From Varanus komodoensis (Eukaryota > Chordata > Lepidosauria > Squamata > Varanidae): a stretch of DNA of 64,000 nt. A program made the position numbers and the translations under genes. Below are positions 29,701 through 41,700 of the stretch, piece after piece. The stretch lies in contig NW_025335661.1 of NCBI RefSeq assembly GCF_004798865.1, positions 514,931-578,930 on the forward strand, read 5' to 3'. Under the pieces are notes generated by a model. The model was not told the origin of the DNA. It saw nothing but the letters and a program-made list of their open reading frames with translations, and searched no databases. Positions within the stretch are counted from its first letter, which is position 1. Every line of letters begins with the position of its first letter.

Positions 29701-32700
29701 ACTAGTTTCTGGCTCATACGGGGCATGTAAAAAATCAGTATCTTAACAGTAAAAAATATTTTTATTCCAAAGTGTTAAATGCAATAAGTTCATAGGGGAA
29801 AGCAGTTCATGTCTCATAACAAGGGGGTTATGCGAAATAGATAATATATTTCTTCACACAGGGAAGGCTTGTGTTTGCAGATTCACATTTGAACTTAGAA
29901 TAAGAGCTACTTTTCTGTGTTTTTTGTTTTTGTTTTTGAAGATTGCTTGCAAAATTGTTTGGTTCAATTGGTAAGACTGAATAACCATATCCATTTTATT
30001 TTGGGGCAGTACATGACATCCCTATTTTTTCAAGACTTCTCTTATTAAGTATGAGACTGCTCAAATGCAGGTCACTTGCACACTTCCTAGCAGGGGCTGA
30101 AAATACTGTCCTTTTCCAATTTTCCTCCCAGCTTGTGTTAAAATCTGTTATCTTTAAAAAGAAATACAAGTGCAGGAATTGGTTGAGAGCTGTGGCTTTC
30201 TCATATAACTATGTAGTAGCAGGAGCTATTTTTAGAAATTAAGAATGTACCATCAAAGTCAACAGTTCACATTCAACTCCTAGCCTTCATCACCAGAAAT
30301 GTATGCATTTATTCAAGCAAAGCATTTCCATTTGGCATGCAGTTATATGACTAGCAATAGTGTCTAATGGCATCTTTTTTAAAGTGTTCATCTTATAATA
30401 AAGCATTTGGCACTTTGATGGCATTACCACCACAGCTATAAAAGAACCAACTGAACAATTAAATCTAAGATTCATATTAATTACGGAAAGCCATGTGCAA
30501 AGTCTATTTTCCTATGCGATAGTGAAAGAAATGAAACAGCCAAAATTGCACTTTATGGTATGTCATTAGGATGCCATCATCCCAAATTAATATAGGATTT
30601 GCTGATAAAAATATCTCAAACACAATATAAGAAGCATATCTTAGCAGTTATTACAAGTATTAGTGAGAACAAATGAAGTATTTTTTAAAAGCAAACTAAC
30701 AGACAGCAAAAGATAATCACTCCATTAATCTGAGCTGCATATTGATAAGGCTAATCTAATTAAAATTTGGTCAGGAAGCCTAAACAGGTTTTTTTTAAGT
30801 ATGATAAGGAATCCAGAGCTATTATAAACACAGTTATTACAGAGTATACAAACTAGCAACGCTCTGCTTATTTTAAAAGAAATGTGATACATTCATATAT
30901 TGCACTCTCCTTTTATACAAACATTGTTAGAAAATTATACCACAAAGAAACACAAGCCTAACTAATTACTTCAAGACATAATCCTTTCAGACAAAGCTGA
31001 AACAGTATTTTAGTTTTTATCTTGTACAAGGGTTGGCACCCCATTCTCACATGTTTATCAGGAGAACTGGGACAACTAAGTTTTCCAACTCTCTACTACC
31101 ATTATACAGTATCACTTTGCATATTAATCATGTTATATGCAGCCTTCAGACTGGAGCATGCATTCACATTGTTCCAACATTCATAAAGGTCATTTCTTTG
31201 AAGCAGCGCAACTTTATAATAAAAGTTGCAACAAGCATTTTTCTCTATCAAACAAACCTTTATGTAGATTTGTTTAAGTAACGGGCTTCTTTCTGCAGTG
31301 TAACTGATTAAATTATCTAAAATAGCTAAGAGAAAGCATAAAAAAGAGCCAAGTGCCCTTTCAAGATATTTACTGCCCAACTGCCGCAAAACAGTAAGAG
31401 GTTTGTTATTAGTAAAATGTGCCTACATTCTGAAATCAGAGTAATGCCCTACATTCAATGGGCACATGTATGCATACTCCCTAAAATATCAGTTCAATTT
31501 TTATTTTTGGAACTATGCAAGATTTTTCTTAAATTTGATCTTTTTCAAAGTCTCGTCTGCTCAGCTTATATCCATCTAGATTCCAAAAATGCACCTCTGC
31601 AGAAAAACTACTTGTATTTGTTGCCAGCTAAGTATCAACCCTTAGGCCACTGTCAGATGGTATTGACTAGATTTTAGTTCAACAAAACCAGATGAAAACA
31701 TGTCAGCTGCGGTGCACAGCCCTTGCCACAGATTATCTAAGAATAAAAACATTTACTGCATTAGTATATTACCTTAGGATACGCACAGTGGCTTTTTTAT
31801 ATCATTGATGCCTACATATCAACTTAGCAACTTTTTTATGATGCTCTGAAGAAAAATCAGAAGTACGAGGATCAAAAAGGGTCAGCTACAGAATGCCATT
31901 TTAAAAAGTTAATTAATGAAAAGAATCAGGTCAGAAATAGTCTACATTCCACTTTAAAATACCTGATTCTAGATAGCCTAATTTAATATGCCTTATAAAC
32001 CAAATATTAATGGTTTGTGTTTGTGCTTGTGTTTTCTGTGTTGTCTTCTTGGGAACAATTCTTCAGATTATTCTGAAAATCAAGACTGAAATGCTCTCCA
32101 GTTGCTTGAGCAAAGGGATTGCTAAAAAAAAGGTTTATATCTAATGGGGCTGCAGTTTCTGAATCCCATGAGTCATCAGAACTACTGGAGTCTTCTGTGG
32201 TGGTAGGAGGATAGCTCAGCTGTTCCAACTGGTCAATAATATCAGTGAACTGAAAAGCTGAGCTCGACTCAGAGCGAACTGAATATGCCGGAAAATTCAC
32301 CATAGAACTAGCTTCAGAATGATTAGCAGAGCTGTAAGTGTGCAAAAATGGCGTACCATTTAGTGTCAAATTGTTGAGAGAACTACTTTCAGACTGGTTG
32401 TTAATTAGTGAGCTAGTATCAGACGGACTCAAAAGACTTTGCATTCTACTTGCCTGAGCTTTAACTTCAAATAATTCTGAGGTATCTGATGGCTGCTCAT
32501 TCCCATTAAAATCACTCCCTCCTTCAAATTCAAACTCATCATCTATGTTCATATCTACTGCTTCTATGGAATATCTATCAGGACTTGAATGGGAAGATGC
32601 CATATTTTGTTGCAGAATTTCTTTAGTTAAAGCAGGTGATTCTGAGAGGCACTTAGATAGCTCTGACTCCTGTAAATCTAAACTACCATACAAGTAAGAA

Positions 32701-35700
32701 AATGCTTCAGATCCTCCAGCAAAAAAAGAGATTTCTGCTGGATCATCATCAATAAACTCTTCTGAAACGTGAAGTGCGGAATTAACCAGTTTAACAAGAG
32801 GGGTACTCCTACAGGGAGGCTGATGCAGTTTAGCAGCCTTACCTGTGGTAAAATCATCCACATCATTGTCATTTTTATACACAACTTCACCTTCTTTGCC
32901 ACACTTTTCTACTGCTACATCTAAACCACAGCTACTTTCAATAGCAGCACAAATGGGGCTGCAGTTTTCTGCAACATTACAAAACCCAACACCTTGGAAT
33001 GACTGGAGCATTGGTGATCCAGGCTGTTGTACCACTTTCTTGCCTGTTTCTTCTGGTATCCCACTACTTCCTTCTGTTGACAAGCTCCTTGTATGTGATA
33101 TTCTGGACTCCAAAAACAATGGACTGCTCTCTGGGAAAGTGGGCAAGCTGGGAAGATTTGTAGATAACACATTATCCGAATGAAAGGAGGCATATGTACA
33201 TGCATTAGGCCCAGGAGTTCTTAACCCTTCTGTATATGAGACACTCTGGAAGAAAAGGAGAGAGCTTGTTACTAGACCACATATTAGAGCACACATCTAA
33301 GCAGATACATATGTACTATCCAAGTGAGTTCAGATATTTTGTCCATACTTGGACACCAAACATGAGAAAAGTATTTTACCAAAACAATTTGGGTACTCTT
33401 CCTTGCCATATTTCCAGGATTTTTAAGGATAGTTTGCTACTTGAAAGTCTTGAAGACTTGGTGCAGTATAAACATCCCTGGTTCTGTTCTATTTTAATTT
33501 CTATGGGAATGTAAACACTACTTTTTATTGCAAGTACTTTTCACTATATTTAGAACATTCAGATTACTTGTATGTCTCTATTCTGATGGCAAACATTAAC
33601 ACCAATTGTAAGAACATATGAGCTATCTTGGACTAGACCAAGGGCTTAACTGGAACCACACTCTATATCCATAGTGGTCAACCAATGTCTCTGGAAAGCC
33701 CGCATTTTGCACATTAACTGTATCGAGGCATGATGCCTCTGATAATGGAGGAAATATACTGTTACAGAGAAGTTTCAGATAAACTGGCTCTTTGACACAG
33801 ATTTGTATGCTATGTATTTGATTGGCATTACCATGACACCTTGACTCAAGACTTCATTCGGTTCTGGAATGCATAGAAAAGCTGTCAGGAATGTTGCTTA
33901 GACTCTGAACTCACAGGAGTCATGAAGCATACATGCTTCTTCTTTGGTTATTCCTTGTAGCCATGTCTGCTTAACTGCCAAACTGCCACCCAACTCACTA
34001 ACCCATAACAGGATCTTCGAATTGGTCAATCCAAAGTTCTGGCAAGAAAAATGGGCCAAGCCTGAGGCTGCACCATCTCCCACATAGGTCAACAAGCTCT
34101 ACCTGAATACCATTAATGACGCCTTTTGTTTTTAATAGTGTTCAATGCAGCATTGTATAACCCACGAGATGTAGATCAGTCAAAGGGGAAAAGCTTCCTT
34201 AAGCTTTGGTTTCATTTAACTACTGTCCTTTTTGATCTCTTTAATTGCCTAACAGTTTATGGCATTTAATGTTCATCCTTTCTGCTTAGGTATCCCTCAT
34301 GGTGGTGTGCATCTCGGCTCCAGGACTAACCTGGGGTCCAACCAGCCTTAGCGTCATTTCTTGTAACTCTTTTCTAATACAATATTCCATTTTATTCTGG
34401 AGATTACAGGATCCCACTTTTCCTGTCACATTTGTCTCAGAGAAAACCATTTCCCTCATGTACCCAAACAGAAATCTTTTGCAAGCTATTTCACTGAGTC
34501 CAAGGTCATGTTCCACATAAAATGCAGTATAACTTGCCAGCTCTATCCAACAATTTTGGTGCATCATAACTGCAACCTATGTGTGAATTGTCATTTCTAC
34601 ATCCAGGTAGAATTGGCCCCATGAGTACTAGGAAGCAAGATTCTATCAAAAACTCTTAAACAAATTTATTTAAACACCTATTTATAGGCCGCCTATAACT
34701 GCCAAGGCCTTCCCAGGCAGCTTATAATACAATGGAACAAACTCTGAATGTTACTGAGAATTCCAAGGTCCTCAGTAGGCTTGGTGACCAGTCCCTTGGG
34801 TTAAAGGTACTTCTGCTGAATGCCAGATTGGTGACTGATATGAAACCTGCCATATAGGATGAATAATGCTGGTCTGGCCTATCTCACTGACACCTGGTTA
34901 AGTAAGACTGTGGGAGTAAATCTGCCAGCTTTGCCTACCTGGATTATCTACACTGCAGCTGGCAAGACTTGGGGAATGTCGGGCAGGGACAGACTAAGTT
35001 GTGGTGGCCTTACCATGGTTCTATTCCTCTGCTTTAGCAATGTTTTGAATGTGTGCATCTGAAGCTGGTGGCCAGGATGCAAATGTAAATACAAACTGCA
35101 GTAATGCTCCATTAAGAAGCAGCAACAATCTTGACTCAAACTATGAAATATACTTGGTGAAAGCAAGGCAGATTGCAATATCACCCACTGGTTTCTGTAT
35201 ATTTTAATGTCTGATTTGTTTTTGTTCATTCATTCACTTATGTAGAATCAAAACTTTTTGATCAATATAAAAGAGAAGAGGTAATGGAAGGTAATGTCAT
35301 AACCCTGATCAAATTCTGGCCATAGGCAGAAGTATAAGGTGACTATTTATCTGCAGAAGAGAACCTCTTGGTTCATTCTGAACCCTCTTTTTTTCTTTTC
35401 TTTTTCGTCCCAAGAAACTTTACATGTATGCGTCCATGGAATGAGAAACAGCATTTTTTTTTGCTGGTTCAGTGATTGGTTATGGCAGAGGTATACTCCT
35501 ACACAGTCAATTACCCCCCTCTTGATTCCCCACCCCTGCTCTGCAGCAGTAAAACAATCAACTTTGCAGAAAATTAGTGTGTTTAGCTTTCCCAGATTTC
35601 TTTCTCCTTCAAGTTCTTTCTATACCTTACCTAGGAACAGGGCAGGGCAGAATTTACACCACAATTCTATGTACATATAGAACAAAGCACACATTCCTGA

Positions 35701-38700
35701 GAGTAAGTCTTACTGAACATCTTTCTAGTTAGACAAATTTATAATTGTACTATAATGCTGCACACTCATACATGTACTTAGGCGTAAAATAAATTGAACA
35801 CAGTTTTACTTATTTCTCAGTTTACACATAGAGTGTTGTGTGCAACATTAATGAACACCAGCTGATAGCCCTGTTAATCTAATGCAGCAAAAGCAAGCCT
35901 TCTGGCATTTCACAGTTTACAACTCACCTTGCCCACACATGAAGGTATATCATAAACCTGAAACTCTCCATAATATTTCATGTATTTGATGAAGCTAATC
36001 CACAATAGCTTATGCCAGAGTAAATTTATTAAATGGATGACAATAGGCAACTAGCCATGAGCACTGCAGAGAAGAGCTTTATTTGATACATATACAGATA
36101 AGCCTAGCCATAATAGCCATAATAACTTAGAGCTGCTCACTAATAATACTTTGAAAGATTTAGGATCAGATCTTGGTCTTGATCCAAAGAATTATTCTGT
36201 TCCATGAGCCTCAAGGAAATCACAGCCTGTACTAATAGCACCTCAATTTCACTTGGCAGAGCTCCTTGGCAAGAAAGGAGAATTTCATAAGTAGCCTGTG
36301 ACATGGCATAGGGATCTGTCATTTAGAGAAAACAGAAAAATTCACTATATATATCCACAAAGCAAGCTTGCTTTACATTCACGTATAACTTGAAAAATTA
36401 TAAGGTGCTTCAAGTGAATAGTACATGCTTATTTAACATCACTATTAGAAATAGGGAAAAATGAGAAGTGTTTTAAAAATCTTTTTGAAAATGCAAAAAA
36501 TGTCACTATAGGTTGAGTTTCGTCATCTTTATTTTAAAAAGGTTAATTTCAGGACTAACCTGTTTGGGTAGATCAGCATTCAAGGTGTGAGCAGACATTC
36601 TAGTTTTGCTATGCCTCCTATAAATAAAGAATATGCTATAAGTACCTGAGAAGTTACCTGAGAAATAATCCAAGCACTTGCTGGCTCAGAAAAAGAGCAA
36701 CTTAATAACAATACTGTCTCAATTTTGAAACAAAGACAGTAAAGTAAGCCAGAAGTCTTCAACCAAACTTCAGCAAAGATAGGAGAAAAGTACCAGAAGA
36801 GGGATAAGAGCCATGAACTAAGATTACAGCAAGAAATTCCTCAAATGCATTTCCCAAAGGCAAAAGTGAGGCTAAACATCAAGCAAACATGACTGTATCG
36901 GAGAGCAAGAGTTCTACGTACTGAGACATCTCAGTCAACAACATAAAAACGTGCTCCAGCCTTGACATATGCACTTAAGATCAGTGTATTCATGGTTCAA
37001 CAGAATGGGGAAATGACCCAGTAAGACTTTTGTTTTCTGCAAGTATAGCCATCAACTCTAAGCACTTACTTTTTTATACAGATAAAAGTCCAGCTCAGTC
37101 TATCCCTTAGCAAGTATCACCATTTCCATTGCTTGTGAGTGTTGTCTGGTTTAGGAAAGGTTGCACACTGAAATGACTAAGATTGGCTCCTTTCTTGCCA
37201 AGGCAAGGTGCCACCACTGCACAGCTTGCCTCTCATACTGAAGGCTTTCTGTTTTCCTTCCTGTTTATCTCAGACTAGGAATTGCAATGCTTGCTATTTC
37301 AGCCCAGGAAAATGTATATTGTTCTTGGAAGGTCTTAGTACACAATCTTAACCACTACTGCTTCTCCTCACACCTTTTCTTTTTGTATATGCACTTCAAG
37401 CCTTGGAAAGAATCCTTTCCATAGTGTTGAAAACAACTTTTAGGCCTGGAATCCAACTTTGCCAAGAATGTTCCCATCTAGGCATAACTTGGTGACAACT
37501 GGTTTACCACTTTGTTTATCTGTTAACACATCTATATGTTCAGCCGATTCCCCCAAAATCAACTTGTGCATTTGAATCTCTGTAACCTTTAATAAATTTG
37601 TCCTTGCAGTTTTAGCTTCTTCTACATTGTCAAGTGTGGATATCTATGAATGGAAGTAATCTACTTTGATATAGATGAACCATTTGTCTGAAAATTCCTT
37701 ACAATGGTTGTGTACGTCTCACCAGAACAAGTATGGGTTCATTCACAGGTCTAACAAGAACAAATCAATTAACACTCTTCACCAGCTATATACACTTAAA
37801 ATTATATAAACTTATAACATATAAAATTAAGTTTAAAAAGCAGCAATTCTTTGGCAATATGCTATTCCTTAGCCTAAATTACTTCACAAAGTAGTTGCAA
37901 CCATTAGTGAATGTGTGCCATAAAGATTAACAGTAGTAAGCAGATGAGCCTCAGAACATTGTTATCATGTATCAGTGGATTTACCATGAGAAACAACCCT
38001 TTATTAAAAATAAGAATTGTAAGCTGGTCAAGGTGTAGAATATGCACATCTAAATTTTCATACTAACATTTAACATACTATGATTTACAGATACATTTAC
38101 TATAACTAGCCCACTCTGACAGTCAGGGTCCATGGCCAGGATGTGGGCAGCCAGAGACAAGATGACATGAGACCAGAGGATCAGAGGCACCAGGACAAGG
38201 GCAACAGAACTTCAAGAAAAACAAAGTCCAAAAGCAGGGCTTAATGGAAAGTCCAAATCATAGTCATGGTACAGGCCAAGGTCAGCAACCAGAAGAACGC
38301 ATGAAGGCAGAACAAGGATATGGTCAGGAACAAGCCAAGGATCAAGAACCAGGAGGACAAACAGAAGTGCAGATACCTTGAATAGGATAACAGGGTGGGA
38401 GACATGGCATGATACACAACAGCAAGGTACACAAAATAACCGGAACCAGATGCAGCAAGGGTCAGGAAAGACTGCAGTAAGCCCTGAGTTAGCGAAGCAA
38501 CACAGTGAGGCAAGATCACGGGCAAGACAAGAAATAGGTCAGGCAAGAGGCGGGCATAGCAACAAACAGGTAAACCTGTGTTGTGAGGGAACATGGTAAA
38601 GCAGGGAACACAGCAAGAGCCAGAAGCAGGTACTACAGCAAACAGGAGGACCTATATTACTGAGGCCAGTTCTGGAGGGAAGAGTTTGCTTTTATATAGT

Positions 38701-41700
38701 TCTTTCCCCAGGACTCCCAACTAGTGCTCATCAGTAGACTGAGAGCTTCAGCAAGACCTGGGATTGATCCTGCAAATGGTGGTGACAGCTCTGGTACTGG
38801 CCATCAACACAGCCCAGATCCTGACACTGTCCTCCTTAGGCTGCATTCAAATGATGCACTAGGCCACTCTGTGAATAAGCTGTGGTGAGTTCACTGTTTG
38901 CAGAACAACCCATGGTGCATCTGATAGAGTAATGGGGAGGTGAACTGAATTGTCTTTCAGCCAGTATCACAGTGTCCTTCATGGCAGAAGCCATCTTGTC
39001 TCCCCCTCCCCATTTTGATTGCTACTCTTTTTTATCCACTACCAAATTTGGTTTCATTTTAGAGTCTCAAAAGCACACAGTTCTTTTTATTTTTTATAAT
39101 TGTGTACGTGTACTTTCTTAAAAAAAAATCAGTCTCTAGGAGGTATATGGGTGCACACCTACAGCTTTCTGATATATGTAGTTTTGCCTAGTTGATGTTC
39201 TTGTAACAGTGTACAAATTACTGTATACAAGTTTTTGCTTGCCAGTGTCCATTTCTGTTACCAACTATACTTTGCTCCCTTTCACAGTGATCATTGCTTC
39301 AAAGTGCCACTTGGGCATCAGTACAGAGGCTGTTACTAGCAGTGACAGACAAAATAGTAAAGAGCAGCTTGTAACCTGTATCAGCCCTCACAACCAGTCT
39401 CCCAGCTTTGGATGACATGACAATCTATCATGAGTCAAATCAACTCTGGAACAAGCTTGGTGGCTTATTGCCCCAAAATAGGCCACTCTGTGAGAAACAG
39501 TCTGAGTTCAGATAACACAACAATTTACTGTGACTTGCTGCCCATGGAGAGTTGTGTGTTGTGCAAACCCAGTCTTAAGGAGGGAGTTCAACAACTGGAA
39601 TGCTGCCACAGAAAAGGCTGTGTCCCATGTCCCCATAACACACCTCTTTTCCAAGGTGAATCCACAAGGATGTGAATGCTTCCTTGAGAGAGGGAGTGGT
39701 GCCAGTCTCTAACAGAGGCTCTAATTAAGCCATTCCTGAAAAAGCCTAACCTGCACCCAGAGGATGTTCATAACTGTAGGCCAGTAGCCAACATCCCCTT
39801 CCTGGGCAAGGTGCTTGAATGGGTGGTGGCTGAACAGCTCCAGGCACCCTTGAATGAAACAGCTTATCTAGATGCATTTCAGGCAGGCTCCAGGCATGGT
39901 TTTGGAACAGAAAAAAATACTTAAAGTTTTTATATGCCGACCAATACTAAAGTCTCTGGAAGGCTTACAAAAAACCAAAAAAAAAAAAAAAATCCCTTGG
40001 TCAGCCTGTGGGATGACCTCTGCTGGGATAAAGACAAGGGGAGCGTGACCCTGTTGATTCTCCTGGACCTCTCAGCAGCTTTTGATGGCATCAAGCAAAG
40101 TATCCTAGGCTAGCAGGACTAGAAGTAGGAGGCACTATATTGCAGTGGTTCTGCTACTACTTGACTAGTCAATTCCAGAAGTTGTGTTGAGGGATTATTG
40201 CTCTGTGCCATGGCAGTAATGGCATGGGGTAGCACAGAGTTCTATTTTTATCCCCTATGCTATTTAACATCTATATGAAACTGCTGGGGGAGGATACCAG
40301 AAATATAGGATGAGCTACCACCAATATGCAGATGACACTCACTCTTTTTCATCAAAACCAGATATGGCAGTGTCCTCTCTGAATTAGTATCTGAGCATAG
40401 TAATGGACTGAATGAGGGCCAACAAACTGAGGCTCAGTCCAGACAAGATGGAGATGCTGTTAGCTGGTGGTTAGTCTGTCCAGTTGGGTGATATTCAACC
40501 TGTTCTGGATGGGGTCACACCCCCACAAAGGACAAAATTCCTAGTTTGGGGGTACTCCTGGACCCAGAGTTGTTGCTTGAAACACAAGTGGACAAGTGCA
40601 CATAGCATCACTTATCAGCTTAAGCTGATATACCAACTACAGAGAGCCTAGCAACAGTTATGCATGCTCTGATAACCTCTTGTCTGAATTACTACAATGC
40701 GCTGCATATGTGGCTGCCTTTGAAAATAATCCAGAAACTTCAACTGATCCAAAAACAGGGCAGCAAAAACATTAATGAATGCATTACACCAGTCCTCTTC
40801 CAGCTGCACTGGCTGCTGGTTAAAGTCCAGGTCCAATTCAAAGTGCTAGTGCTAACATTCAAAGCCCCAAACAGCTTGCAGCCAGGTTATCTGAAGACCT
40901 GCCTCCTCCCCCATCTGGACCCTGAATTCATCTTCGCGGGTCCTTCTCTGAGAGCCCCTGCCAAAGGAAGTGAAGCACATGACTGCCAGGAGGAGGGCCT
41001 TTCTGGTTGAGACACACTGGTTTTGGAATGAACTCCCTGAAGATGTGTGCCGGCCTCCTATTTTGTATTCTTTTCAGCATCAGGTGAAGACTTTTTCACT
41101 GTTCCAGTATTTTAACAGTTTAACTTTTAAACTTTGTTTTTATCTGTGCTCCATTTTATTCCATACTTCTATGCTTCTATGCTAAATCCTTGCAATTGCT
41201 ATTGTGGTTTCATTCACTTAATGTTTGTGCATGTCTTTTTAGTGTTCATCTAATATTACCTATTGTTAACCATCCAGAGAGCCTTGTTTATCAGGACATC
41301 TAAAAATAAACCAACCAACCAACCAAGGTCTCTGAAATCACATGTAAGTAAGCTGTCTTTCAGCTATTTTGGTCCCAAAACTGTATTGGGCATTAAAGGG
41401 TATAACTTTGTCAGACCAGAGGGCTACATGGAGATTCTGATGGGGTTATAGTGACCAGACATGTGCACATGCAGAGAAACACATACTAGCATGCACACAA
41501 TTTGCACTCATACACACATTTCTATTACCATACGACACTGATAATGATGTGCAGCACAGAGAAGCTCCAGCCCCTCTAGATAACACAACACAAGCAAATC
41601 TGGGAAATAAAGAAGTCTAACTTTGAAGCAGAGCAGCAGCAACAACAAAAACAAAAAATAGTTCTATGTTCTTTTAGAAAAAAACAAGACCTTTGATTGG

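Larger units (their letters stand above)
21198..32006 (-). other. Largest FARP2 intron (11.6 kb with the read-through part)
   Basis: Mostly AT-rich, apparently single-copy sequence. Listed separately: compound microsatellite 23658-23747, SINE pair 25427-25625, exon-like open frame 26370-26588. A (CAAA)n run lies near 25215-25235, and a hAT-like fragment (ttgttcacacaatcaacatg) starts near 24410. No host exon of FARP2 was found inside. Confidence 0.5.
33246..36559 (-). other. FARP2 intron W10/W11
   Basis: Contains a SINE-like fragment at 33605-33725 and a retroelement tail at 34660-34735 (listed). Positions 33820-34620 hold two modest open frames on the minus strand without recognisable homology; possibly an old repeat. 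Confidence 0.4.

Noticed and set aside
32845-33183. Plus-strand open frame of 112 codons
   Set aside because: Antisense shadow of FARP2 exon W11.
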